From: Aplectana chamaeleonis | Lineage: Eukaryota > Nematoda > Chromadorea > Rhabditida > Cosmocercidae | DNA: 64,000 bases | Assembly: GCA_029168955.1 (NCBI GenBank) | Contig: JAPDOI010000984.1 | Location: forward strand, 178,082 to 242,081 | Reading direction: 5' to 3' | Shown here: positions 47,524 to 57,674 of the stretch, in pieces | Layout: each line of letters begins with the position of its first letter | Position numbering within the stretch: the first letter of the stretch is position 1 | Program-made: the position numbers and the translations under genes | The notes under the pieces: model-generated | The model's database searches: none | Told to the model about the DNA's origin: nothing | The model's input: only the letters and a program-made list of their open reading frames with translations

Positions 47524-48972
47524 GTGCAGGATCTTAGTAGGAGTGTGCAGGACATCATGGAACCTGTGCAGAACCCCATTAGGGGTGTGCAGGACGTCGT
47601 AGAATGTGTGCAGGACCTTAGTAGGAGTGTGCAGGACATCATGGGACCTGTGCAGGACCTTAGTAGGAGTGTGCAGGACATCATGAGACCTGTGCAGGAC
47701 CGTAGTAGGAGTGTGCAGGACATTATGGGACCTGTGCAGGACCTCAGGAGGAGTGTGCAGGATATTATGGGACCTGTGCAGGACCCCAGTAGGGGTGTGC
47801 AGGACGTCGTAGAATGTGTGCATGACCTTAGTAGGAGTGTGCGGGACATCATCAGACCTGTGCAGAACCCCAGTAGGGGTGTGCAGGAAGTCGTAGAATG
47901 TGTGCAGGACCTCAGTAGGAGTGTGCAGGACATTATGGGACCTGTGCAGGACCCCAGTAAGGGTGTGCAGGACGTCGTAGAATGTGTGCAGGACCTTAGT
48001 AGAAGTGTGCAGGGCATCATGGGACCTGTGCAGAACCCCATTAGGGGTGTGCAGGACGTCGTAGAATGTGTGCAGGACCTTAGTAGGAGTGTGCAGGACA
48101 TCATGGGACCTGTGCAGGACCTTAGTAGGAGTGTGCAGGACATCATGAGACCTGTGCAGGACCGTAGTAGGAGTGTGCAGGACATCATGGGACCTGTGCA
48201 GGACCGTAGTAGGAGTGTGCAGGACATCCTGGGACCTGTGCAGAACCCCAGTAGGGGTGTGCAGGACGTTGTAGAATGTGTGCAGGACGTGGTATAATAT
48301 GTGCAGGACCTTAGTAGGAGTGTGCAGGACATCATGGAACCTGTGCAGAACCCCATTAGGGGTGTGCAGGACGTCGTAGAATGTGTGCAGGACCTTAGTG
48401 GGAGTGTGCAGGACATCATTGGACCTGTACAGGACCTCGGTAGGAGTTTGCAGGACGTCGTAGAATGTGTGCAGGACCTTAGTAGGAGTGTGCAGGACAT
48501 CATGGGACCTGTGCAGGACCTTAGTAGGAGTGTGCAGGACATCATGAGACCTGTGCAGGACCGTAGTAGGAGTGTGCAGGACATCATGGGACCTGTGCAG
48601 AACCCCAGTAGGAGTGTGCAGGACATCATGGGACCCTTGCAGAACCCCAGTATGGGTGTGCAGGACGTCGTAGAATGTGTGCAGGACCTCGGTAGGAGTG
48701 TGCAGGACATCAAGGAACTTGTGCTGGACCCCAGTAAGGGTGTGCAGGACGTCGTAGAATGTGTGCAGGACCTTAGTAGAAGTGTGCAGGGCATCATGGG
48801 ACCTGTGCAGAACCCCAGTAGGGGTGTGCAGGACGTTGTAGAATGTGTGCAGGACGTCGTATAATATGTGCAGGACCTTAGTAGGAGTGTGCAGGACATC
48901 ATGGAACCTGTGCAGAACCCCATTAGGGGTGTGCAGGACGTCGTAGAATGTGTGCAGGACGTCGTATAATAT
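47524..48972 (+). repeat. HOR unit with inserted diverged segment, 69 monomers
   Basis: 1,449 bp. Bases about 47720-47990 are diverged satellite (CTCAGGAGGAGT, a GGATATTATGGG run, GTGCATGAC, GTGCGGGAC, GTGCAGGAA cores); the flanks are standard HOR. The inserted tract matches 23014-23155. Confidence 0.86.
47820..47961 (+). repeat. Rare-variant tract shared with 23014-23155
   Basis: Carries the same ordered set of rare cores (GTGCATGAC, GTGCGGGAC, GTGCAGGAA) as 23014-23155, 24.8 kb away, while its neighbours are HOR-type. The last monomer differs: CCCAGTAAGGGT here, CCCAGTAGGAGT there. Confidence 0.85.
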
Positions 48973-49539
48973 GTGCAGGATCTTAGTAGGAGTGTGCAGG
49001 ACATCATGGAACCTGTGCAGAACCCCATTAGGGGTGTGCAGGACGTCGTAGAATGTGTGCAGGACCTTAGTAGGAGTGTGCAGGACATCATGGGACCTGT
49101 GCAGGACCTTAGTAGGAGTGTGCAGGACATCATGAGACCTGTGCAGGACCGTAGTAGGAGTGTGCAGGACATCATGGGACCTGTGCAGGACCGTAGTAGG
49201 AGTGTGCAGGACATCCTGAAACGTGTGCAGAACCCCATTAGGGGTGTACAGGACGTCGTAGAATGTGTGCAGGACCTTAGTGGGAGTGTGAAGGGCATCA
49301 TGAGACCTGTCCAGAACCCCAGTAGGGGTGTGCAGGACGTCGTAGAATGTGTGCAGGACCTCGGTAGGAGTGTGCAGGACATCAAGGAACTTGTGCTGGA
49401 CCCCAGTAAGGGTGTGCAGGACGTCGTAGAATGTGTGCAGGACCTTAGTAGAAGTGTGCAGGGCATCATGGGACCTGTGCAGAACCCCATTAGGGGTGTG
49501 CAGGACGTCGTAGAATGTGTGCAGGACGTCGTATAATAT
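48973..49539 (+). repeat. Strongly deleted HOR unit, 27 monomers (567 bp)
   Basis: Monomers 1-15 are canonical, including the ILKR chimera at 49204-49224. Monomer 15 (LSGS) is then joined straight to the GTGAAGGGC core monomer (36), a loss of 20 monomers. Confidence 0.88.
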
Positions 49540-50737
49540 GTGCAGGATCTTAGTAGGAGTGTGCAGGACATCATGGAACCTGTGCAGAACCCCATTAGGG
49601 GTGTGCAGGACGTCGTAGAATGTGTGCAGGACCTTAGTAGGAGTGTGCAGGACATCATGGGACCTGTGCAGGACCTTAGTAGGAGTGTGCAGGACATCAT
49701 GAGACCTGTGCAGGACCGTAGTAGGAGTGTGCAGGACATCATGGGACCTGTGCAGGACCGTAGTAGGAGTGTGCAGGACATCCTGGGACCTGTGCAGAAC
49801 CCCAGTAGGGGTGTGCAGGACGTTGTAGAATGTGTGCAGGACGTCGTATAATGTGTGCAGGACCTTAGTAGGAGTGTGCAGGACATCATGGAACGTGTGC
49901 AGAACCCCAATAGGGGTGTACAGGACGTCGTAGAATGTGTGCAGGACCTTAGTGGGAGTGTGCAGGACATCATTGGACCTGTACAGGACCTCGGTAGGAG
50001 TTTGCAGGACGTCGTAGAATGTGTGCAGGACCTTAGTAGGAGTGTGCAGGACATCATGGGACCTGTGCAGGACCTTAGTAGGAGTGTGCAGGACATCATG
50101 AGACCTGTGCAGGACCGTAGTAGGAGTGTGCAGGACATCATGGGACCTGTGCAGAACCCCAGTAGGAGTGTGCAGGACATCATGGGACCCTTGCAGAACC
50201 CCAGTATGGGTGTGCAGGACGTCGTAGAATGTGTGCAGGACCTCGGTAAGAGTGTGCAGGACATCAAAAAAACTTGTGCAGGACTTTAGTAGGAGTGTGC
50301 AGGACATCATGAGACCTGTGCAGGACCGTAGTAGGAGTGTGCAGGACATCATGAGACCTGTGCAGGACCTTAGTAGGAGTGTGAAGGGCATCATGAGACC
50401 TGTCCAGAACCCCAGTAGGGGTGTGCAGGACGTCGTAGAATGTGTGCAGGACCTCGGTAGGAGTGTGCAGGACATCAAGGAACTTGTGCTGGACCCCAGT
50501 AAGGGTGTGCAGGACGTCGTAGAATGTGTGCAGGACCTTAGTAGAAGTGTGCAGGGCATCATGGGACCTGTGCAGAACCCCAGTAGGGGTGTGCAGGACG
50601 TTGTAGAATGTGTGCAGGACGTCGTATAATATGTGCAGGACCTTAGTAGGAGTGTGCAGGACATCATGGAACCTGTGCAGAACCCCATTAGGGGTGTGCA
50701 GGACGTCGTAGAATGTGTGCAGGACGTCGTATAATAT
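49540..50737 (+). repeat. HOR unit, 57 monomers plus 1 bp
   Basis: 1,198 bp. The extra base lies in a run of seven A at 50266-50272, where other copies have AAAGAA. It carries the CCCAATAGGGGT and GTACAGGAC markers shared with the units near 9640 and 29378. Confidence 0.88.
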
Positions 50738-51829
50738 GTGCAGGATCTTAGTAGGAGTGTGCAGGACATCATGGAACCTGTGCAGAACCCCATTAGGGGT
50801 GTGCAGGACGTCGTAGAATGTGTGCAGGACCTTAGTAGGAGTGTGCAGGACATCATGGGACCTGTGCAGGACCTTAGTAGGAGTGTGCAGGACATCATGA
50901 GACCTGTGCAGGACCGTAGTAGGAGTGTGCAGGACATCATGGGACCTGTGCAGGACCGTAGTAGGAGTGTGCAGGACATCCTGAAACGTGTGCAGAACCC
51001 CATTAGGGGTGTACAGGACGTCGTAGAATGTGTGCAGGACCTTAGTGGGAGTGTGCAGGACATCATTGGACCTGTGCAGGACCTCGGTAGGAGTTTGCAG
51101 GACGTCGTAGAATGTGTGCAGGACCTTAGTAGGAGTGTGCAGGACATCATGGGACCTGTGCAGGACCTTAGTAGGAGTGTGCAGGACATCATGAGACCTG
51201 TGCAGGACCGTAGTAGGAGTGTGCAGGACATCATGGGACCTGTGCAGAACCCCAGTAGGAGTGTGCAGGACATCATGGGACCCTTGCAGAACCCCAGTAG
51301 GGGTGTGCAGGACGTCGTAGAATGTGTGCAGGACCTCGGTAAGAGTGTGCAGGACATCAAAGAACTTGTGCAGGACCTTAGTAGGAGTGTGCAGGACATC
51401 ATGAGACCTGTGCAGGACCATAGTAGGAGTGTGCAGGACATCATGAGACCTGTGCAGGACCTTAGTAGGAGTGTGAAGGGCATCATGAGACCTGTCCAGA
51501 ACCCCAGTAGGGGTGTGCAGGACGTCGTAGAATGTGTGCAGGACCTCGGTAGGAGTGTGCAGGACATCAAGGAACTCGTGCTGGACCCCAGTAAGGGTGT
51601 GCAGGACGTCGTAGAATGTGTGCAGGACCTTAGTAGAAGTATGCAGGGCATCATGGGACCTGTGCAGAACCCCAGTAGGGGTGTGCAGGACGTTGTAGAA
51701 TGTGTGCAGGACGTCGTATAATATGTGCAGGACCTTAGTAGGAGTGTGCAGGACATCATGGAACCTGTGCAGAACCCCATTAGGGGTGTGCAGGACGTCG
51801 TAGAATGTGTGCAGGACGTCGTATAATAT
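50738..51829 (+). repeat. Canonical 52-monomer HOR unit (1,092 bp)
   Basis: Standard monomer order with the ILKR chimera at 50969-50989. Private changes: CATAGTAGGAGT near 51419, ATCAAGGAACTC near 51569 and an ATGCAGGGC core near 51641. Confidence 0.92.
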
Positions 51830-52606
51830 GTGCAGGATCTTAGTAGGAGTGTGCAGGACATCATGGAACCTGTGCAGAACCCCATTAGGGGTGTGCAGGA
51901 CGTCGTAGAATGTGTGCAGGACCTTAGTAGGAGTGTGCAGGACATCATGGGACCTGTGCAGGACCTTAGTAGGAGTGTGCAGGACATCATGAGACCTGTG
52001 CAGGACCGTAGTAGGACTGTGCAGGACATCATGAGACCTGTGCAGGACCTTAGTAGGAGTGTGAAGGGCATCATGAGACCTGTCCAGAACCCCAGTAGGG
52101 GTGTGCAGGACGTCGTAGAATGTGTGCAGGACCTCGGTAGGAGTGTGCAGGACATCAAGGAACTTGTGCTGGACCCCAGTAAGGGTGTGCAGGACATCGT
52201 AGAATGTGTGCAGGACCTTAGTAGAAGTGTGCAGGGCATCATGGGACCTGTGCAGAACCCCAGTAGGGGTGTGCAGGACGGTGTAGAATGTGTGCAGGAC
52301 GTCGTATAATACGTGCAGGACCTTAGTAGGAGTGTGCAGGACATCATGGAACCTGTGCAGAACCCCAGTAGGGGTGTGCAGGACGTTGTAGAATGTGTGC
52401 AACACGTCGTAGAATGTGTGCAGGACCTCGGTAGGAGTGTGCAGGACATCAAGGAACTTGTGCTGGACCCCAGTAAGGGTGTGCAGGACGTCGTAGAATG
52501 TGTGCAGGACCTTAGTAGGAGTGTGCAGGACATCATGGAACCTGTGCAGAACCCCATTAGGGGTGTGCAGGACGTCGTAGAATGTGTGCAGGACGTCGTA
52601 TAATAT
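51830..52606 (+). repeat. Deleted HOR unit, 37 monomers (777 bp)
   Basis: The 9-to-34 junction seen at 37618 is present, followed by a second short cycle from 52313. That cycle contains the rare core GTGCAACAC near 52397, which recurs near 54854. Confidence 0.87.
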
Positions 52607-53698
52607 GTGCAGGATCTTAGTAGGAGTGTGCAGGACATCATGGAACCTGTGCAGAACCCCATTAGGGGTGTGCAGGACGTCGTAGAATGTGTGCAGGACC
52701 TTAGTAGGAGTGTGCAGGACATCATGGGACCTGTGCAGGACCTTAGTAGGAGTGTGCAGGGCATCATGAGACCTGTGCAGGACCGTAGTAGGAGTGTGCA
52801 GGACATCATGGGACCTGTGCAGGACCGTAGTAGGAGTGTGCAGGACATCCTGGAACGTGTGCAGAACCCCATTAGGGGTGTACAGGACGTCGTAGAATGT
52901 GTGCAGGACCTTAGTGGGAGTGTGCAGGAGATCATTGGACCTGTGGAGGACCTCGGGAGGAGTGTGCAGGACGTCGTAGAATGTGTGCAGGACCTTAGTA
53001 GGAGTGTGCAGGACATCATGGGACCTGTGCAGGACCTTAGTAGGAGTGTGCAGGACATCATGAGACCTGTGCAGGACCGTAGTAGGAGTGTGCAGGACAT
53101 CATGGGACCTGTGCAGAACCCCAGTAGGAGTGTGCAGGACATCATGGGACCCTTGCAGAACCCCAGTAGGGGTGTGCAGGACGTCGTAGAATGTGTGCAG
53201 GACCTCGGTAAGAGTGTGCAGGACATCAAAGAACTTGTGCAGGACCTTAGTAGGAGTGTGCAGGACATCATGAGACCTGTGCAGGACCGTAGTAGGAGTG
53301 TGCAGGACATCATGAGACCTGTGCAGGACCTTAGTAGGAGTGTGAAGGGCATCATGAGACCTGTCCAGAACCCCAGTAGGGGTGTGCAGGACGTCGTAGA
53401 ATGTGTGCAGGACCTCGGTAGGAGTGTGCAGGACATCAAGGAACTTGTGCTGGACCCCAGTAAGGGTGTGCAGGACGTCGTAGAATGTGTGCAGGACCTT
53501 AGTAGAAGTGTGCAGGGCATCATGGGACCTGTGCAGAACCCCAGTAGGGGTGTGCAGGACGTTGTAGAATGTGTGCAGGACGTCGTATAATATGTGCAGG
53601 ACCTTAGTAGGAGTGTGCAGGACATCATAAAACCTGTGCAGAACCCCATTAGGGGTGTGCAGGACGTCGTAGAATGTGTGCAGGACGTCGTATAATAT
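52607..53698 (+). repeat. 52-monomer HOR unit with ILER chimera
   Basis: 1,092 bp. Monomer 12 (52838-52858) ends ATCCTGGAACGT, an exact splice of ATCCTGGGACCT and ATCATGGAACGT. Other markers: a GTGCAGGGC core with ATCATGAGACCT near 52754, and CTCGGGAGGAGT near 52943. Confidence 0.92.
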
Positions 53699-55063
53699 GT
53701 GCAGGATCTTAGTAGGAGTGTGCAGGACATCATGGAACCTGTGCAGAACCCCATTAGGGGTGTGCAGGACGTCGTAGAATGTGTGCAGGACCTTAGTAGG
53801 AGTGTGCAGGACATCATGGGACCTGTGCAGGACCTTAGTAGGAGTGTGCAGGACATCATGAGACCTGTGCAGGACCGTAGTAGGAGTGTGCAGGACATCA
53901 TGAGACCTGTGCAGGACCTTAGTAGGAGTGTGAAGGGCATCATGAGACCTGTCCAGAACCCCAGTAGGGGTGTGCAGGACGTCGTAGAATGTGTGCAGGA
54001 CCTCGGTAGGAGTGTGCAGGACATCAAGGAACTTGTGCTGGACCCCAGTAAGGGTGTGCAGGACGTCGTAGAATGTGTGCAGGACCTTAGTAGAAGTGTG
54101 CAGGGCATCATGGGACCTGTGCAGAACCCCAGTAGGGGTGTGCAGGACGTTGTAGAATGTGTGCAGGACGTCGTATAATATGTGCAGGACCTTAGTAGGA
54201 GTGTGCAGGACATCATGGAACCTGTGCAGAACCCCAGTAGGGGTGTGCAGGACGTTGTAGAATGTGTGCAGGACGTCGTAGAATGTGTGCAGGACCTCGG
54301 TAGGAGTGTGCAGGACATCAAGGAACTTGTGCTGGACCCCAGTAAGGGTGTGCAGGACGTCGTAGAATGTGTGCAGGACCTTAGTAGGAGTGTGCAGGAC
54401 ATCATGGGACCTGTGCAGGACCGTAGTAGGAGTGTGCAGGACATCATGGGACCTGTGCAGAACCCCAGTAGGGGTGTGCAGGACGTCGTAGAATGTGTGC
54501 AGGACCTTAGTAGGAGTGTGCAGGACATCATGGGACCTGTGCAGGACCGTAGTAGGAGTGTGCAGGGCATCATGGGACCTGTGGAGGACCTTAGTAGGAG
54601 TGTGCAGGACATCAAGGAACTTGTGCTGGACCCCAGTAAGGGTGTGCAGGACGTCGTAGAATGTGTGCAGGACCTTAGTAGAAGTGTGCAGGGCATCATG
54701 GGACCTGTGCAGAACCCCAGTAGGGGTGTGCAGGACGTTGTAGAATGTGTGCAGGACGTCGTATAATATGTGCAGGACCTTAGTAGGAGTGTGCAGGACA
54801 TCATGGAACCTGTGCAGAACCCCAGTAGGGGTGTGCAGGACGTTGTAGAATGTGTGCAACACGTCGTAGAATGTGTGCAGGACCTCGGTAGGAGTGTGCA
54901 GGACATCAAGGAACTTGTGCTGGACCCCAGTAAGGGTGTGCAGGACGTCGTAGAATGTGTGCAGGACCTTAGTAGGAGTGTGCAGGACATCATGGAACCT
55001 GTGCAGAACCCCATTAGGGGTGTGCAGGACGTCGTAGAATGTGTGCAGGACGTCGTATAATAT
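53699..55063 (+). repeat. HOR-derived unit, 65 monomers (1,365 bp)
   Basis: Opens with the 9-to-34 deletion form, followed by two partial cycles from 54182 and 54770. The piece at 54395-54600 has IMGP-NPSRG and a GTGGAGGAC core not seen in the unit upstream. The last part, from 54770, duplicates 52313 onwards. Confidence 0.86.
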
Positions 55064-56155
55064 GTGCAGGATCTTAGTAGGAGTGTGCAGGACATCATGG
55101 AACCTGTGCAGAACCCCATTAGGGGTGTGCAGGACGTCGTAGAATGTGTGCAGGACCTTAGTAGGAGTGTGCAGGACATCATGGGACCTGTGCAGGACCT
55201 TAGTAGGAGTGTGCAGGGCATCATGAGACCTGTGCAGGACCGTAGTAGGAGTGTGCAGGACATCATGGGACCTGTGCAGGACCGTAGTAGGAGTGTGCAG
55301 GACATCCTGGAACGTGTGCAGAACCCCATTAGGGGTGTACAGGACGTCGTAGAATGTGTGCAGGACCTTAGTGGGAGTGTGCAGGACATCATTGGACCTG
55401 TGCAGGACCTCGGTAGGAGTTTGCAGGACGTCGTAGAATGTGTGCAGGACCTTAGTAGGAGTGTGCAGGACATCATGGGACCTGTGCAGGACCTTAGTAG
55501 GAGTGTGCAGGACATCATGAGACCTGTGCAGGACCGTAGTAGGAGTGTGCAGGACATCATGGGACCTGTGCAGAACCCCAGTAGGAGTGTGCAGGACATC
55601 ATGGGACCCTTGCAGAACCCCAGTAGGGGTGTGCAGGACGTCGTAGAATGTGTGCAGGACCTCGGTAAGAGTGTGCAGGACATCAAAGAACTTGTGCAGG
55701 ACCTTAGTAGGAGCGTGCAGGACATCATGAGACCTGTGCAGGACCGTAGTAGGAGTGTGCAGGACATCATGAGACCTGTGCAGGACCTTAGTAGGAGTGT
55801 GAAGGGCATCATGAGACCTGTCCAGAACCCCAGTAGGGGTGTGCAGGACGTCGTAGAATGTGTGCAGGACCTCGGTAGGAGTGTGCAGGACATCAAGGAA
55901 CTTGTGCTGGACCCCAGTAAGGGTGTGCAGGACGTCGTAGAATGTGTGCAGGACCTTAGTAGAAGTGTGCAGGGCATCATGGGACCTGTGCAGAACCCCA
56001 GTAGGGGTGTGCAGAACGTTGTAGAATGTGTGCAGGACGTCGTATAATATGTGCAGGACCTTAGTAGGAGTGTGCAGGACATCATGGAACCTGTGCAGAA
56101 CCCCATTAGGGGTGTGCAGGACGTCGTAGAATGTGTGCAGGACGTCGTATAATAT
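55064..56155 (+). repeat. 52-monomer HOR unit with ILER chimera, second copy
   Basis: Shares the ATCCTGGAACGT monomer (55295-55315) and the GTGCAGGGC/ATCATGAGACCT monomer with 52607-53698, 2,457 bp upstream. These two are the only ILER units in the window, so one was copied from the other. Confidence 0.92.
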
Positions 56156-57674
56156 GTGCAGGATCTTAGTAGGAGTGTGCAGGACATCATGGAACCTGTG
56201 CAGAACCCCATTAGGGGTGTGCAGGACGTCGTAGAATGTGTGCAGGACCTTAGTAGGAGTGTGCAGGACATCATGGGACCTGTGCAGGACCTTAGTAGGA
56301 GTGTGCACGACATCATGAGACCTGTGCAGGACCGTAGTAGGAGTGTGCAGGACATCATGAGACCTGTGCAGGACCTTAGTAGGAGTGTGAAGGGCATCAT
56401 GAGACCTGTCCAGAACCCCAGTAGGGGTGTGCAGGACGTCGTAGAATGTGTGCAGGACCTCGGTAGGAGTGTGCAGGACATCAAGGAACTTGTGCTGGAC
56501 CCCAGTAAGGGTGTGCAGGACGTCGTAGAATGTGTGCAGGACCTTAGTAGAAGTGTGCAGGGCATCATGGGACCTGTGCAGAACCCCAGTAGGGGTGTGC
56601 AGGACGTTGTAGAATGTGTGCAGGACGTCGTATAATATGTGCAGGACCTTAGTAGGAGTGTGCAGGACATCAAGGAACTTGTGCTGGACCCCAGTAAGGG
56701 TGTGCAGGACGTCGTAGAATGTATTGGGTGTGCAGGACGTCATAGAACGTGTGCATGACCTCAGTGAGAGTGTGCAGGACATCGTGGAACGTGTGCAGAA
56801 CCCCAATAGGGATGTGCAGGACGTCGTAGAATGTATGCAGCACCTCAGTAGGAGTGTGCAGGACATTATGGGACCTGTGCAGGACCCCAGTAGGAGTGTG
56901 CAGGACGTCGTAGAATGTGTGCAGGACCTTAGTAGGAGTGTGCAGGACATCATGGGACCTGTGCAGGACCTTAGTAGGAGTGTGCAGGACATCATGGGAC
57001 CTGTGCAGGACCTTAGTAGGAGTGTGCAGGACATCATGAGACCTGTGCAGGACCGTAGTAGGAGTGTGCAGGACATCATGAGACCTGTGCAGAACCCCAG
57101 TAGGGGTGTGCAGGACGTCGTAAAATGTGTGCAGGACCTCATGGAACCTGTGCAGGACCCCAGTAGGAGTGTGCAGGACGTCGTAGAATGTGTGCAGTAC
57201 CGTAGTAGGAGTGTGCAGGGCATCATGGGACCTGTGCAGGACCTTAGTAGGAGTGTGCAGGACATCATGAGACCTGTGCAGGACCTTAGTAGGAGTGTGA
57301 AGGGCATCATGAGACCTGTCCAGAACCCCAGTAGGGGTGTGCAGGACGTCGTAGAATGTGTGCAGGACCTCGGTAGGAGTGTGCAGGACATCAAGGAACT
57401 TGTGCTGGACCCCAGTAAGGGTGTGCAGGACGTCGTAGAATGTGTGCAGGACCTTAGTAGAAGTGTGCAGGGCATCATGGGACCTGTGCAGAACCCCAGT
57501 AGGGGTGTGCAGGACGTTGTAGAATGTGTGCAGGACGTTGTAGAATGTGTGCAGGACGTCGTATAATATGTGCAGGACCTTAGTAGGAGTGTGCAGGACA
57601 TCATGGAACCTGTGCAGAACCCCATTAGGGGTGTGCAGGACGTCGTAGAATGTGTGCAGGACGTCGTATAATAT
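56156..57674 (+). repeat. Deleted HOR, irregular patch, HOR tail
   Basis: The 9-to-34 deletion form runs to about 56640. A 28-base monomer with seven extra bases (ending GTATTGGGT) lies at about 56700-56728, followed by diverged monomers to 56880 and a mixed run that includes LMEP and VVKC cassette monomers near 57100-57180. A normal HOR tail follows. Confidence 0.83.

Noticed and set aside
50266..50272. A-run as a slippage-prone or regulatory site
   Set aside because: The seven A come from one substitution and one extra base in an AAAGAA context. A single homopolymer indel like this is most likely a sequencing error or trivial mutation.
46189..56673. Giant protein of about 3,494 residues on the - strand
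   Set aside because: All long open frames on either strand consist only of satellite monomers. They change frame at small indels, and exist because 21 is a multiple of three and the monomer has few stops. There is no start context, domain or composition of a real protein.
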